Shown here piece after piece: positions 8,651 through 18,457 of a stretch of 64,000 nt of DNA. A program made the position numbers and the translations under genes. The notes beneath the pieces were generated by a model. That model was not told the DNA's origin and searched no databases. It saw only the letters and a program-made list of their open reading frames with translations. Source of the DNA: an uncultured bacterium (GTDB taxonomy: Bacteria > Bacillota > Clostridia > Lachnospirales > Lachnospiraceae); contig CAMWUN010000014.1 of the NCBI GenBank assembly GCA_947177425.1, positions 1 to 64,000 on the forward strand, read 5' to 3'. The stretch's first letter is position 1. Each line of letters starts with the position of its first letter.

Positions 8651-8654
8651 ACTG

Positions 8655-10592
8655 CTAATCCCCATTAGTGTTGTACTTTCTTTTATATTGTTCCAGATAA
8701 ACAAGAAGGACGGAAATATCAGCAGGGGACACTCCTGAAATACGCGATGCCTGTCCCACCGATACAGGACGGAATGATTTTAATTTTTGTCTTGCTTCCA
8801 AACGAAGGCTTAATACGTCATCATAATCTAAACTATCAGGTATCAGCTTTTTCTCCATCTTTTTGAACTGCTCAACATGGCGGAGCTGTCTCTCTATATA
8901 TCCCTCATATTTAATTTCAATTTCCACCTGTTCAATTACATCTTTCGGCAAATTTTCTCTCCCTACGTCCAGTTCATTTAATATCTCATAATTAAGTTCC
9001 GGTCTGCATAACAACTCTGCCAGAGTTGTACCTGTTTTTAAAACTGCACTTCCATGCTTCTCCAGGAAATCCTGATTAGACTTAGACGCACCAATTTTTA
9101 TATTTTTTAACCTGCTTACCTCCTTTTCTATCATTTTCTTTTTTTTAATAACATTATCATATTGCAATTTTGAAATTAAACCGACTTCATATCCCTTTTC
9201 CATAAGCCGTAAGTCTGCATTATCCTGACGAAGCAAAAGACGGTATTCCGCACGGGATGTCATCATACGGTAAGGCTCAAAATTATCCTTCGTAACTAAA
9301 TCGTCAATTAAAACACCTATATAAGCTTCGGATCTGTCAAGAGTCAATTCCTTCTTTCCAAAGATAAACCGGGCAGCATTAATCCCTGCTATCAGTCCCT
9401 GGGCAGCCGCCTCCTCATAACCGCTGCTTCCATTAAACTGACCACCACTATAAAGACCTTCGATATCCTTAAATCCCAAAGTAGGATAAAGCTGCTTCGA
9501 ATTAATACAATCATACTCTATGGCATAAGCGTTTCTTACTATTTTACAATTTTCAAGTCCCGGTACCGTACGATACATAGCAAGCTGCACATCCTCCGGA
9601 AGAGAAGACGACATACCTGCCACATACATTTCATTTGTATGTAATCCTTCAGGTTCTATAAAAACCTGATGTCTTTCTTTATCCGCGAATTTTACAACTT
9701 TATCTTCAATAGATGGACAGTATCTTGGCCCTGTTCCTTCTATAACTCCGGCATAGATTGGGGAACGGTCAAGATTATTTTTAATAATCTCATGGGTTTT
9801 ACTATTCGTATAAGTAAGATAACACGATACCTGTTCAATCTGAACATCCTCAGGATTCGTAGAAAAAGAAAAAGGAACTACCTTTTCATCACCAAACTGT
9901 TCCTCCATCTTAGAAAAATCAATACTCCTCTTATCCATCCGCGCAGGCGTTCCCGTTTTAAAACGCTGCATCTCAATTCCCATGGATAAAAGGGAATCTG
10001 TCAAATGATTTGCTGCCTGAAGGCCATTTGGTCCGGTATAAGTAATAGCCTCGCCGCATAAACATCTTGCCTTTAAATATGTTCCAGTACATAAAATAAC
10101 GGTTTTACATTTATAAATAAGCCCTGTAAAAGTTTTAAGCCCTGTAACTTTTTTCGTAGCTATTTTATCAGAATCTTTTATATCTTCCCAAATCAATTCG
10201 CATACTTCCGCCTGCTTTATGGTAAGATGTTCCTGATTCTCAAGAACTTTTCTCATTGCCCGGCTATATTCAGCTTTATCCGCCTGGGCCCGGAGCGAAT
10301 GTACGGCAGGTCCTTTCGAAATATTAAGCATCTTGGACTGGATAAATGTTTTATCAATATTTTTACCCATCTCTCCCCCAAGGGCATCCAATTCCCTTAC
10401 CAGATGCCCCTTTGAAGAACCTCCCACATTAGGATTACAGGGCATAAGGGCAATACTATCCACACTGACTGTAAATATTATCGTTTCAAGTCCAAGCCTT
10501 GCACACGCCAGGCCAGCTTCACAACCGGCATGACCGGCGCCTATTACACATACATCTACATTTTCCACAAAACTGTCATTATTTTCAAACAT
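8655..10592 (-). CDS. mnmG: tRNA uridine-5-carboxymethylaminomethyl modification enzyme MnmG (GidA)
   Basis: 645 aa from the chosen start, close to the family norm of about 630. FAD-binding Rossmann motif [12 protein letters not shown] near the N-terminus, then [14 protein letters not shown], with the C-terminal helical domain that docks on MnmE. With MnmE it makes the cmnm5 modification at U34 of several tRNAs. ATG 10592 has AAGGAT about 9 nt upstream; the upstream frame extension would overlap mnmE and is not conserved. Confidence 0.96.
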   Translation of the reverse strand: MFENNDSFVENVDVCVIGAGHAGCEAGLACARLGLETIIFTVSVDSIALMPCNPNVGGSSKGHLVRELDALGGEMGKNIDKTFIQSKMLNISKGPAVHSLRAQADKAEYSRAMRKVLENQEHLTIKQAEVCELIWEDIKDSDKIATKKVTGLKTFTGLIYKCKTVILCTGTYLKARCLCGEAITYTGPNGLQAANHLTDSLLSMGIEMQRFKTGTPARMDKRSIDFSKMEEQFGDEKVVPFSFSTNPEDVQIEQVSCYLTYTNSKTHEIIKNNLDRSPIYAGVIEGTGPRYCPSIEDKVVKFADKERHQVFIEPEGLHTNEMYVAGMSSSLPEDVQLAMYRTVPGLENCKIVRNAYAIEYDCINSKQLYPTLGFKDIEGLYSGGQFNGSSGYEEAAAQGLIAGINAARFIFGKKELTLDRSEAYIGVLIDDLVTKDNFEPYRMMTSRAEYRLLLRQDNADLRLMEKGYEVGLISKLQYDNVIKKKKMIEKEVSRLKNIKIGASKSNQDFLEKHGSAVLKTGTTLAELLCRPELNYEILNELDVGRENLPKDVIEQVEIEIKYEGYIERQLRHVEQFKKMEKKLIPDSLDYDDVLSLRLEARQKLKSFRPVSVGQASRISGVSPADISVLLVYLEQYKRKYNTNGD

Positions 10593-10608
10593 AATAAATA
10601 TCCTTATA

Positions 10609-11991
10609 TTACTTTCCCATACAGAATTTTGAAAAAATTTCATTCATCAAATCATCGGAAATTTCTTCCCCTGTTATTTTTCCAAGACTTGCATAAGAAT
10701 TCATCAAATCAATTGAATAAAAATCCTCTGGCATATCCGCCTTCAAACTTTCTTTAACCATATTAAGGCTCTCAAGTGCATCCTGCAAAGACTGCTTATG
10801 CCTTAAGTTTGTAATCAAAATTTCACTGTCCAAATCTATCTTTCCGCTGAAAAACAGTTTCTTTACCGCCTTTTCAAAATTATCCATTCCTGTATTTTCT
10901 TTCGTTGAAGTTCTTATAATTATAACATCATTATTCAAAAATTTCTTTAATTCATCTAAAGAAATTTCTGAATTTAAATCAGATTTATTAAAAAGTACAA
11001 TACTTTTTTTATCTTTAATCATTTTCATGATTTCAAAATCATTTTCATCTAAAGATACAGAGGAATCAACTACATAGATAACCAAATCTGCATCCTGCAA
11101 ATACTGAACTGCTCTCTCCACACCTATCTTTTCAATAATATCTTCCGTAGAACGAATACCTGCAGTATCTATTATATGAAGGTTTATTCCATTCATCTTA
11201 ATATCTTCTTCGAGCACGTCTCTCGTGGTTCCTGCAATATCTGTAACAATTGCTTTTTCCTCTCCCACAAGCAGATTCAGTAAAGAAGATTTTCCTGCAT
11301 TTGGTTTTCCTACAATTACTGTTTTAATTCCTTCTTTTATAATCCGTCCATTCTCTGAGGTAGACAATAATCCTTCTATAATATATGACAACTCATTTAC
11401 TTTATCATATAATTTATCTGAATATCCTTCAAGACTGATATGCTCAGGGTCATCTAATGCAGACTCAATAAAAGCAATCTCGTAAATAATGGCATTCCTC
11501 AACTCACTTATTTTCCTGTGTACAGAACCCCTCAACTGCTTAACGGAATTTTTAAGGGCTGTTTCATTTTTAGAAGATATAATATCCATAACAGCTTCCG
11601 CTTCCGACAAATCAATCCTTCCATTTAAAAAAGCACGCTTTGTAAACTCACCTGGCTCTGCAAGCCTTGCGCCTCTTTTAATAATAAGTTCCAAAATACG
11701 GTTGATAACCAATATACCGCCATGACAGTTAACCTCTACCGTGTCTTCCATGGTAAAACTGTTTGGCTTTTTCATCACTGAAACCATAACTTCATCTACA
11801 ATTTCATCTTCATCATATATAAATCCATAATGAATTGTATTACTTTTATAATTCTTTAATACTCTTTCATTATTTTTGTTTCTATATATAGCATCAGCTA
11901 CCTCTATTGATTCCTCTCCGCTTATCCTTATAATCCCAATACCAGAATTACTCATGGCAGTTGCAACAGCGGCAATCGTATCTGTCTCCAT
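10609..11991 (-). CDS. mnmE: tRNA modification GTPase MnmE (TrmE)
   Basis: 460 aa from ATG 11991, typical for MnmE. The N-terminal tetrahydrofolate-binding domain begins [11 protein letters not shown]. The inserted G domain has [25 protein letters not shown] and NKSD. The C-terminus ends CMGK, the conserved CxGK motif. Partner of MnmG. The frame extends to 12048 but those 19 residues precede the family start. Separated from jag by a terminator, so it may use its own promoter; TATAAT is present upstream on the minus strand near 12087, without a convincing -35. Confidence 0.96.
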   Translation of the reverse strand: METDTIAAVATAMSNSGIGIIRISGEESIEVADAIYRNKNNERVLKNYKSNTIHYGFIYDEDEIVDEVMVSVMKKPNSFTMEDTVEVNCHGGILVINRILELIIKRGARLAEPGEFTKRAFLNGRIDLSEAEAVMDIISSKNETALKNSVKQLRGSVHRKISELRNAIIYEIAFIESALDDPEHISLEGYSDKLYDKVNELSYIIEGLLSTSENGRIIKEGIKTVIVGKPNAGKSSLLNLLVGEEKAIVTDIAGTTRDVLEEDIKMNGINLHIIDTAGIRSTEDIIEKIGVERAVQYLQDADLVIYVVDSSVSLDENDFEIMKMIKDKKSIVLFNKSDLNSEISLDELKKFLNNDVIIIRTSTKENTGMDNFEKAVKKLFFSGKIDLDSEILITNLRHKQSLQDALESLNMVKESLKADMPEDFYSIDLMNSYASLGKITGEEISDDLMNEIFSKFCMGK

Positions 11992-12135
11992 AATAAACCA
12001 TGCCTTTCCACAACATACGATATTTAAACTCCATACACAAATTCGCATGTGGTAATTTTAAAAAACTAACCTTCTATTCCACCAGAATAACATTATATTA
12101 AACGCCGTTACGCTTTGCAGACCAGACTTTTTAAT

Positions 12136-12169
12136 TCAAAAAATGTTGGAGGAGTAATCCCCCAACATT
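12136..12169 (-). terminator. Rho-independent terminator after jag
   Basis: On the minus strand, AATGTTGG and CCAACATT form a stem around a GGGATTACTCCT-type loop, followed by TTTTTT. It lies 21 bp after the jag stop and separates the rpmH-jag transcript from mnmE. Confidence 0.85.
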
Positions 12170-12190
12170 CTATATTTACATACATGTAAT

Positions 12191-12814
12191 CTATCTTTTC
12201 AAGGTAACAACAACCCTTCTGAAAGGTTCTTCTCCTTCACTATGTGTAGTAACAAATTTATCATTCTGAAGCGCCGAATGAATAACTCTCCTTTCATAAG
12301 GATTCATAGGCTCCAAAGAAACAGGACGTTTTGTTCTTTTTACCTTATAGGCAATATTTCTGGCAAGGTTCTCAAGGGTTTCCCTTCTTCTGTTACGGTA
12401 ATCTTCCGTATCAACCTTTACCCTTATATATTCATCTGATTCTTTATTTACAACCAACGAAACAAGGTATTGGAGAGAATCAAGGGTCTGCCCTCTTTTT
12501 CCAATAAGAATTCCCATTTCATCGCCGCTTAAATCTATACTTAAATTCCTGCTGTCCTCATCATATTTTACATCCACTTCTACAATCATTTTCATTGCAT
12601 CAAAAACTTCTTTCAGAAAATCCTTTGCCTTATCTGCAACTGTACCTTTTATCCTTGCCTTAATAACAGCAGGCTTTGATCCAATACCAAGAAAACCCGA
12701 AGAACCTTCTTCCACAACAATATAATCTAACTTATCGCTTGTTACTAAAAATTTCTGACATGCTTCCGTAATTGCATCATTGACTGTTTTAGCTGAAATA
12801 TCAATGTACTCCAT
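12191..12814 (-). CDS. jag: Jag/KhpB (EloR) RNA-binding protein
   Basis: 207 aa. Jag N-terminal domain (MEYIDISAKTVNDAI; GFLGIGSKPAVI), a KH domain with GILIGKRGQTLDSLQ, and a C-terminal R3H domain (NPYERRVIHSALQ). KhpB binds RNA and, in other Firmicutes, affects cell elongation and division. It starts 12 bp after the yidC stop, in the conserved yidC-jag order. Confidence 0.95.
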   Translation of the reverse strand: MEYIDISAKTVNDAITEACQKFLVTSDKLDYIVVEEGSSGFLGIGSKPAVIKARIKGTVADKAKDFLKEVFDAMKMIVEVDVKYDEDSRNLSIDLSGDEMGILIGKRGQTLDSLQYLVSLVVNKESDEYIRVKVDTEDYRNRRRETLENLARNIAYKVKRTKRPVSLEPMNPYERRVIHSALQNDKFVTTHSEGEEPFRRVVVTLKR

Positions 12815-12825
12815 AAAAATACCCC

Positions 12826-14160
12826 CTATTTATTGTTCTTTTCATTATATTGTCTTACCATATTTGCTTTCGAAGCCAAACTTCCAGGTTTGGCATTTTT
12901 ATTATAATACTCCGTAGACTTTTTCATAGCTTCATCTTTTTCCTCCTGTGTCAAAGGTTTCACGCTGGCCTTTGATGACATGGAAGTCCTCGCCGCATTA
13001 ACATTTTTAGTGCTTAAGGTTGCATTCCTGTTTAAAGTCTTAGGATCAATGCCTGCCTTTTCAAGTTTCTTATTTCTCTTTTCTTCATTATTCTTAATCA
13101 GTGCGTCAATATCTATCTTATCAATATGTTTATTGATAATAACCTGCTGGATACTTCTTACTACAGAACCGGCAATCCAGTAAAGTCCCATACCAGCAGG
13201 AAGCGTATAGCAGAAGAAAGCTGACATAAGAGGCATCATTGTATTCATCATTTTCATGGACTGGGCCATGGAATTCTGCTGATCCCCTTTATTGCCTGAT
13301 GTATCAGGCTGAGGCATAAGTTTCGTATTTATCCACTGTGTAAGGGCTGACAAAACAGGAATTACAAAAGCTGCTATAATCATCAGCCAGTTGATTCCAT
13401 CAGCGCCTTTCCATGCTTCTCCCACCATATAGGAAGGTGAATTTCCAATATTAATACCCAGGAAATTATTATACTCGTCCAAAAATGACAATGTATGCTG
13501 TACATCCTGAGCCAGATTCGGAAACTTGTCCGCTATACTTGCAAATTCTGAACTTGAAGCTTTATTTAAAATATCGATGTAGGTATTCTGTACATAAGCA
13601 TTTCCTGACATCCCTTCAACGAAAGCATCATTAGAAATCTGTCTTGCATACATAGAAGCATTTTTAAATGTCTGCAAAAACTCCAGACTTCCGCTCTGTG
13701 AAATCAAATTTGTCACCAGGGGGAAAAACGCTTCTTTAATTCTTCCAACATAAGCCGGCATCGCATAAATTACACGGTAAAGTGCAAACAGAATAGGCAT
13801 CTGGATTAAAAGCTGTATACAGCTTCCACTGGGGGAAACTCCGTATTTAGCATATACAGCCTGGGTTTCCGCATTCATGGCCATCATGGATTCATTGTCT
13901 TTTTTATTCTTATACTTTGCCTGAATTGCCTGAAGCTCAGGATTCATTTTAGCGGAAAGCTTTGAGAATTTCTGCTGCTTGATAGTAAGAGGCATAAGTA
14001 ATAAATAAATAACAATTGTAAATAAAATAATGGATAAACCTACATTCGGTATTCCTATTAAATCCAAAAGGGAGAAAATCCCTTCCATAAGATATCCAAG
14101 AACTTTTGCAATAGGACCGAGTATCATACCGTCATACTGGGTTAAAACAATTCCTGTCAA
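12826..14160 (-). CDS. yidC: Membrane protein insertase YidC/Oxa1
   Basis: 444 aa multi-pass membrane protein. The conserved core includes LLMPLTIKQQKFSKL and, after the cytoplasmic hairpin, the GSCIQLLIQMPILFALYRVI membrane segment (positions about 100-135). The lumen-side insert of about 100 residues between TM segments is longer than in Bacillus SpoIIIJ. There is no lipoprotein cysteine at the N-terminus. The C-terminus is a basic, disordered tail as expected for ribosome contact. Confidence 0.94.
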   Translation of the reverse strand: MTGIVLTQYDGMILGPIAKVLGYLMEGIFSLLDLIGIPNVGLSIILFTIVIYLLLMPLTIKQQKFSKLSAKMNPELQAIQAKYKNKKDNESMMAMNAETQAVYAKYGVSPSGSCIQLLIQMPILFALYRVIYAMPAYVGRIKEAFFPLVTNLISQSGSLEFLQTFKNASMYARQISNDAFVEGMSGNAYVQNTYIDILNKASSSEFASIADKFPNLAQDVQHTLSFLDEYNNFLGINIGNSPSYMVGEAWKGADGINWLMIIAAFVIPVLSALTQWINTKLMPQPDTSGNKGDQQNSMAQSMKMMNTMMPLMSAFFCYTLPAGMGLYWIAGSVVRSIQQVIINKHIDKIDIDALIKNNEEKRNKKLEKAGIDPKTLNRNATLSTKNVNAARTSMSSKASVKPLTQEEKDEAMKKSTEYYNKNAKPGSLASKANMVRQYNEKNNK

Positions 14161-14202
14161 TTTATTTCCTCCTGTTTTTGATTTTATTAATCCTATAGGT
14201 GT

Positions 14203-14412
14203 CTATGGTACAGGATCATATCCTCCTTTTGAAAAAGGATTACATCTTATAATTCTCCATAAAGATAAAAGACCTCCCTTTAAAGCCCCATATTTTTCAA
14301 CGGCTTCAAGCCCATATTCCGAACAGGTAGGAAAATAAGGACATTTGGTATATTTCATGGGAGAAATATATTTTCTATAAAATTTAATTAATAAAATCAA
14401 CAATTTTTTCAT
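14203..14412 (-). CDS. yidD: Membrane protein insertion efficiency factor YidD
   Basis: 69 aa from ATG 14412. Carries the family core [20 protein letters not shown] and [12 protein letters not shown], with conserved cysteines. It assists YidC-dependent insertion. It begins 1 bp after the rnpA stop, so translation is likely coupled; the frame upstream to 14433 overlaps rnpA. Confidence 0.93.
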   Translation of the reverse strand: MKKLLILLIKFYRKYISPMKYTKCPYFPTCSEYGLEAVEKYGALKGGLLSLWRIIRCNPFSKGGYDPVP

Positions 14413-14413
14413 A

Positions 14414-14797
14414 CTATTTACTGATTTCCTCATTCATATCTTCGTTATAAAAATAAATTTTCAAAATATGATGAAGTTTTGCAAGATGTAATAAAGCGCT
14501 CTCTACCTCATAATAAGAAACGCTGGAAGCACTATTTCTGGCTATAACTACTATATCTAAACCACTATTAAATATATTTTCATGCAGTCTGTAACTTTCT
14601 CTTATCAATCTTGTCACTCTGTGTCTGACAACGCTATTTCCGACTTTTTTACTGACACTGATTCCCAGCCTGTTTCCCGACATATTATTTTCCAAAACAT
14701 ACATTACTAAATACTTGTTGGCATAAGATTTGCCATTCCTATAGACATACTGGAAATCATGATATTTTTTTAAAGATTCTGAAAATTTATAACCCAT
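14414..14797 (-). CDS. rnpA: Ribonuclease P protein component
   Basis: 127 aa basic protein. Family core [30 protein letters not shown] is seen. It binds the RNase P RNA and aids 5' processing of tRNA precursors. It lies between rpmH and yidD, as in nearly all bacteria; a terminator-like hairpin separates it from rpmH. Confidence 0.95.
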   Translation of the reverse strand: MGYKFSESLKKYHDFQYVYRNGKSYANKYLVMYVLENNMSGNRLGISVSKKVGNSVVRHRVTRLIRESYRLHENIFNSGLDIVVIARNSASSVSYYEVESALLHLAKLHHILKIYFYNEDMNEEISK

Positions 14798-14813
14798 TTA
14801 TTTATGCCCGCAT

Positions 14814-14841
14814 AGAAAAAAAGGCCACATAACGCGGCCTA
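14814..14841 (-). terminator. Attenuating terminator between rpmH and rnpA
   Basis: Minus strand AGGCC-(9 nt)-GGCCT followed by a run of seven T, overlapping the rpmH stop codon. It should make rpmH mRNA more abundant than the downstream rnpA-yidD-yidC-jag transcript. Confidence 0.75.
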
Positions 14842-14973
14842 TGCTGATAATCTTTTTCTTCCTTTTGCTCTCCTGGCTTTGATAACCTTTCTTCCGCCGG
14901 GAGTACTCATTCTGGCTCTGAAACCATGGACTTTTGATCTTTTTCTTTTCTTAGGCTGGAAAGTCATTTTCAT
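14839..14973 (-). CDS. rpmH: 50S ribosomal protein L34
   Basis: 44 aa, very basic. Reads [20 protein letters not shown] then [19 protein letters not shown] and ends KRLSA, the invariant L34 pattern. The start ATG has GGAGGTG 7 nt upstream. It is the first gene of the leftward operon from oriC. Confidence 0.97.
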   Translation of the reverse strand: MKMTFQPKKRKRSKVHGFRARMSTPGGRKVIKARRAKGRKRLSA

Positions 14974-15045
14974 GTTGATGCACCTCCTTTACTGAACCTT
15001 AATATATAATGCAGTATAATATTATAATAAGGTAAACAAATACTT

Positions 15046-15061
15046 AGATATCATGATATCT
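15046..15061. repeat. Perfect 16-bp palindrome in the rpmH-dnaA gap
   Basis: AGATATCATGATATCT is its own reverse complement. It lies 73 bp upstream of rpmH and 435 bp upstream of dnaA. There is no T-run, so it is more like a protein-binding site than a terminator. The ligand is unknown. Confidence 0.6.
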
Positions 15062-15155
15062 TTGGAAAATATCGTATCAATTATATAAGATTAAAGAACT
15101 TCCGTCAAGTAAAAACCACAAATTTAGTATGAAAAAAATATCCAAAAAAACCTTG

Positions 15156-15171
15156 AAAAATCGTGATTTTT
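15156..15171. repeat. Inverted repeat in the oriC-left region
   Basis: AAAAATC-GT-GATTTTT forms a near-perfect 16-bp palindrome. It could be a short hairpin or a binding site in the origin region; nothing more can be read from it. Confidence 0.4.
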
Positions 15172-15251
15172 AACACAACTACATATAGTTATAAATTTCA
15201 ATTTCCAACCACTAAATATTGATTTTTTAATTCATTTAAATTTACATAATT

Positions 15252-15283
15252 GTATCCACATATTGTGGATAATTTGTGGATAA
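15252..15283. promoter_or_regulatory. DnaA box cluster, left
   Basis: Two exact boxes TGTGGATAA (reverse strand TTATCCACA) at 15264-15272 and 15275-15283, separated by 2 bp. An inverted one-mismatch box GTATCCACA lies at 15252-15260. A fourth, one-mismatch TTATTCACA occurs at 15370-15378. Confidence 0.93.
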
Positions 15284-15421
15284 CTTTGCTTTTTTTCTAC
15301 ATTTAAAATTTAACATTAATATTTTATGCCTGTTTTACGGGTGTGTAAAGTGTTAATTACTTTTTTAAGTTATTCACAAACAGATGGAAACCTCCCAAAA
15401 ATTATGTAAACTAAAAACAAT

Positions 15422-15450
15422 TTGAAAATTTAAAGCTTTTATATTAATAT
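15422..15450 (+). promoter_or_regulatory. Candidate dnaA promoter
   Basis: TTGAAA at 15422-15427 and TAATAT at 15445-15450 with 17-bp spacing. An overlapping TATAAT at 15450-15455 has a non-ideal spacing to any -35. The DnaA box at 15370 lies just upstream, consistent with autoregulation. Confidence 0.45.
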
Positions 15451-15495
15451 ATAATGTAGGTATTTTTCCTTTATTTTAAATGTGGGGGCCATATA

Positions 15496-16848
15496 ATGGA
15501 TTTTATGAAAGAAAACTGGAACTTAATCAAAGAAACCATCAGGGATGAATATGAATTATCAGATATCTCTTATAACACATGGGTAAAACCTTTGAACTTT
15601 TACAATGAGAAAGATGATATCGTAACGATTATGATTCCTTCTGACCAGGCCCATGCCCTGAAATATATTTCATCAAAATATAAAAGCTATTTTCAGGTAA
15701 CTATTTCTGAAATGATGGATCATACCTATGATATAGATTTTATTCTTGAAAAAGATGTTGAGAACGGGGCATCTTCCGTTTCTAATGCAGTTTATAATAT
15801 CAATTATGAAAAAGCAAATTTAAATTCCAAGTACAGATTTGATACATTTGTAGTTGGAGGAAATAATAAATTTGCCCATTCCGCTTCCCTTGCCGTAGCG
15901 GAATCTCCGGGCGAGGCATACAATCCCCTGTATATATATGGAGGAGCCGGGCTGGGAAAGACTCACCTTATGCATTCCATCGGCCATTTCATATTAGACC
16001 AGAATCCTGATATGAAAGTACTTTATGTCACTTCCGAGCAGTTTACCAATGAAGTGATTGAATCCATAAGAAGCGGTAATGCCACCAAGATGACCAAACT
16101 AAGGGAAAAATACAGGACAGTGGATGTGTTGTTAATCGACGACGTCCAGTTTATTATAGGAAAAGAAAGTACCCAGGAAGAATTCTTCCACACATTCAAT
16201 GTGCTCCACTCCGCCGGTAAACAAATTATACTTTCCTCGGACAAGCCGCCAAAAGAAATGGAAATATTGGAAGAAAGATTCCGCTCCCGTTTTGAATGGG
16301 GACTTATTGCAGACATCCAGCCCCCTGACTACGAAACAAGAATGGCAATTCTTAAAAAAAATGCTGAAAACTATAATAAGGAAATAAACGAAGAAATATT
16401 CCAGTATATTGCAACCAATATCAAATCCAATATAAGGGAGCTGGAAGGCGCTTACAATAAAGTAATTGCCTATGCCAAGTTAAACAAAAAAGCGGAAATA
16501 ACCCTTGAAAATGTGGAGGAAGCCTTAAAGGATATTATATCCCCAAATGTTGTAAAGCAGGTAACGCCACAGCTAATTGTTGATGTGGTTGCCGAACACT
16601 TTGGTATTTCACCGGAAGATATCGTATCCAAAAGAAGAAATTCAGAATTTGTACAGCCAAGACAGATTTGCATGTATCTGTGCCGGCAGCTTACCCCTGA
16701 ATCCCTGCAGAGTATAGGAAAAGCCCTTGGAAAGAAAGATCACACCACAGTTATCCACGGCATTGAAAAGATAACAGAGGAAATCAAGGTAAATGAAGAA
16801 CTCAAAAACAGAATAGAAATTATCACAAAAAAAATAAATCCATCTTAA
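15496..16848 (+). CDS. dnaA: Chromosomal replication initiator protein DnaA
   Basis: 450 aa. Domain I is at residues 1-80, a short linker follows, then the AAA+ domain with Walker A GGAGLGKTHL (149-158) and Walker B LLIDDVQF. The C-terminal box-binding domain carries QPRQICMYLCRQLTPESLQ and KDHTTVIHGIEKI. It binds the DnaA boxes on both sides of its own gene and melts oriC. GGGGGCC precedes the ATG. Confidence 0.98.
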   Translation: MDFMKENWNLIKETIRDEYELSDISYNTWVKPLNFYNEKDDIVTIMIPSDQAHALKYISSKYKSYFQVTISEMMDHTYDIDFILEKDVENGASSVSNAVYNINYEKANLNSKYRFDTFVVGGNNKFAHSASLAVAESPGEAYNPLYIYGGAGLGKTHLMHSIGHFILDQNPDMKVLYVTSEQFTNEVIESIRSGNATKMTKLREKYRTVDVLLIDDVQFIIGKESTQEEFFHTFNVLHSAGKQIILSSDKPPKEMEILEERFRSRFEWGLIADIQPPDYETRMAILKKNAENYNKEINEEIFQYIATNIKSNIRELEGAYNKVIAYAKLNKKAEITLENVEEALKDIISPNVVKQVTPQLIVDVVAEHFGISPEDIVSKRRNSEFVQPRQICMYLCRQLTPESLQSIGKALGKKDHTTVIHGIEKITEEIKVNEELKNRIEIITKKINPS

Positions 16849-16861
16849 GGGATAAAGTAAA

Positions 16862-17072
16862 TGTGAATAATTTGAAAGTTATTCTTAAATAAAATTAATT
16901 TATCCACACGTTTTACATTTCTTTTTTGCCTGAAAAATAGTATAATAAAAGAGTTATACACATATTAACACCCTTTATTAATTATATTACTGAATTTATT
17001 ATATCTTTATATGTCAGCAGACTGCACGAAACCAGTTTGACCCACACTATGAAAGAAAGGAATTTATACACA
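16862..17072. promoter_or_regulatory. oriC: oriC, right part: DnaA boxes in the dnaA-dnaN gap
   Basis: Boxes seen: TGTGAATAA (16862-16870, one mismatch), TTATCCACA (16900-16908, exact), TTATACACA (16954-16962) and TTATACACA (17064-17072, touching the dnaN start). The AT-rich stretch between 16930 and 17010 is the likely unwinding element. A TAG-TAT-AAT run near 16938 could be the start of a DnaA-trio, but this is weak. The last box suggests DnaA control of dnaN. Confidence 0.8.
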
Positions 17073-17073
17073 G

Positions 17074-18183
17074 ATGAAATTAGTATGTAGCAAAATTAAT
17101 TTGTTAAATGGCGTACAGATTGTATCAAAAGCTGTTCCTAATAAAACTACCATGTCTATCCTTGAATGTATCCTGATAGATGCTTCCGGCAGGAATATTA
17201 AGCTGATAGCAAATGATATGGAACTTGGTATAGAAACAACGATAGAGGGTGATATTGTTGAAAAAGGACAGATTGCGCTGGATGCCAAAATCCTTCTTGA
17301 TATTGTGAGAAAGCTTCCTGACAATGAGGTGACAATTGAAACAGATAAATCCTTTAAAACAAACATAACATGCGAAAAAGCTAAATTTGCCATTATCGGT
17401 AAATCCGGTGAAGATTTCTCTTATCTTCCTTCCATAGAGAAAATAGATTCCATTATTGTATCACAGTTCACTTTAAAGGAAGTGGTAAGACAGACTATTT
17501 TTTCAATTTCAGATAACGACAATAATAAGCTGATGACAGGTGAATTATTCGATATAAACGGAGATACATTAAAAGTGGTTTCCCTGGACGGTCACAGAAT
17601 ATCTATACGCAAAATAAAACTGAAAGATAATTATCCTTCAAGAAAGGTGGTAGTTCCCGGAAAAACCTTAAATGAAATCAGCAAAATCCTCTCAGGGGAC
17701 GCCGACAAGGATGTATATATATTTTTTACAGGTAAACATATTGTATTTGAGTTTAATAAAACAACGGTGGTATCGCGTCTGATAGAGGGCGAGTATTTTA
17801 AAATCGACCAGATGCTTTCAAGTGATTATGAGACGAAGGTAACAGTCAGCAAAAAGGAACTGCTGGAGTGTATAGACAGGGCTACTCTTCTGGTCAAAGA
17901 AGGGGATAAGAAACCCATTATTATAAATATCACTGACGGAATGATGGAATTAAAGATAAATTCTGCTGTGGGAAGCATGAATGAAGAAATTGATATCAAT
18001 AAACAGGGGAAAGATCTGATGATTGGATTTAATCCAAAATTTATGATTGACGCACTCCGCGTCATTGATGACGAACAGATTGATATTTATCTTGTTAATC
18101 CCAAAGCTCCCTGTTTTATCAGGGATACAAAGGAAAACTATATTTATCTTATTCTTCCCGTCAATTTTACCACAGTGAATTAA
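17074..18183 (+). CDS. dnaN: DNA polymerase III sliding clamp (beta subunit)
   Basis: 369 aa, normal length. Three clamp domains are expected. Recognisable segments are the N-terminal MKLVCSKINLLNGVQIVSKA, LKVVSLDGHRISIRK and the C-terminal YIYLILPV. The dimer encircles DNA and tethers the replicase. Follows dnaA by 225 bp of origin DNA; GAAAGGAA precedes the start. Confidence 0.97.
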   Translation: MKLVCSKINLLNGVQIVSKAVPNKTTMSILECILIDASGRNIKLIANDMELGIETTIEGDIVEKGQIALDAKILLDIVRKLPDNEVTIETDKSFKTNITCEKAKFAIIGKSGEDFSYLPSIEKIDSIIVSQFTLKEVVRQTIFSISDNDNNKLMTGELFDINGDTLKVVSLDGHRISIRKIKLKDNYPSRKVVVPGKTLNEISKILSGDADKDVYIFFTGKHIVFEFNKTTVVSRLIEGEYFKIDQMLSSDYETKVTVSKKELLECIDRATLLVKEGDKKPIIINITDGMMELKINSAVGSMNEEIDINKQGKDLMIGFNPKFMIDALRVIDDEQIDIYLVNPKAPCFIRDTKENYIYLILPVNFTTVN

Positions 18184-18206
18184 ACAGGGTTTAAGAGAGG
18201 AAAAAA

Positions 18207-18416
18207 ATGGAAATAATAAAATTGAGAGATGATTATATAAAACTCGGACAGGCGCTTAAAGCTGCCGGACTGGTGGAATCCGGGGTGGATGCAAAATTTG
18301 CCATTCAGGATGGCCTTGTGAAAGTAAATGGCAAAGTGGAAGTACAGAGGGGCAAAAAGCTGCATGACGGGGATATAGTAGAATTTGAAGGCAGTCAGAT
18401 TAAGATTACAGTCTGA
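18207..18416 (+). CDS. yaaA: S4-domain RNA-binding protein YaaA/RlbA
   Basis: 69 aa, a single S4 domain: LGQALKAAGLVESGVDAKF, then VKVNGKVEVQRGKKLHDGD. The family sits between dnaN and recF in Firmicutes and is thought to bind ribosomal RNA. Starts 23 bp after dnaN with AGAGAGG upstream. Confidence 0.92.
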   Translation: MEIIKLRDDYIKLGQALKAAGLVESGVDAKFAIQDGLVKVNGKVEVQRGKKLHDGDIVEFEGSQIKITV

Positions 18417-18457
18417 CAGGACTTAAAATAGAAAGGCTTCTGGGTTAAAAATTCAAT

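Larger units (their letters stand above)
14974..15495. other. oriC: oriC, left part (rpmH-dnaA intergenic region)
   Basis: 522 bp without a gene. It contains the rpmH promoter region (not resolved to a clear -35/-10), two palindromes, DnaA boxes at 15252-15283 and 15370-15378, very AT-rich DNA between 15400 and 15470, and the dnaA promoter. With the dnaA-dnaN gap it forms a bipartite origin as in Bacillus and other Firmicutes. Confidence 0.85.

Noticed and set aside
12242-12439. Plus-strand frame inside jag
   Set aside because: Antisense shadow without a ribosome binding site.
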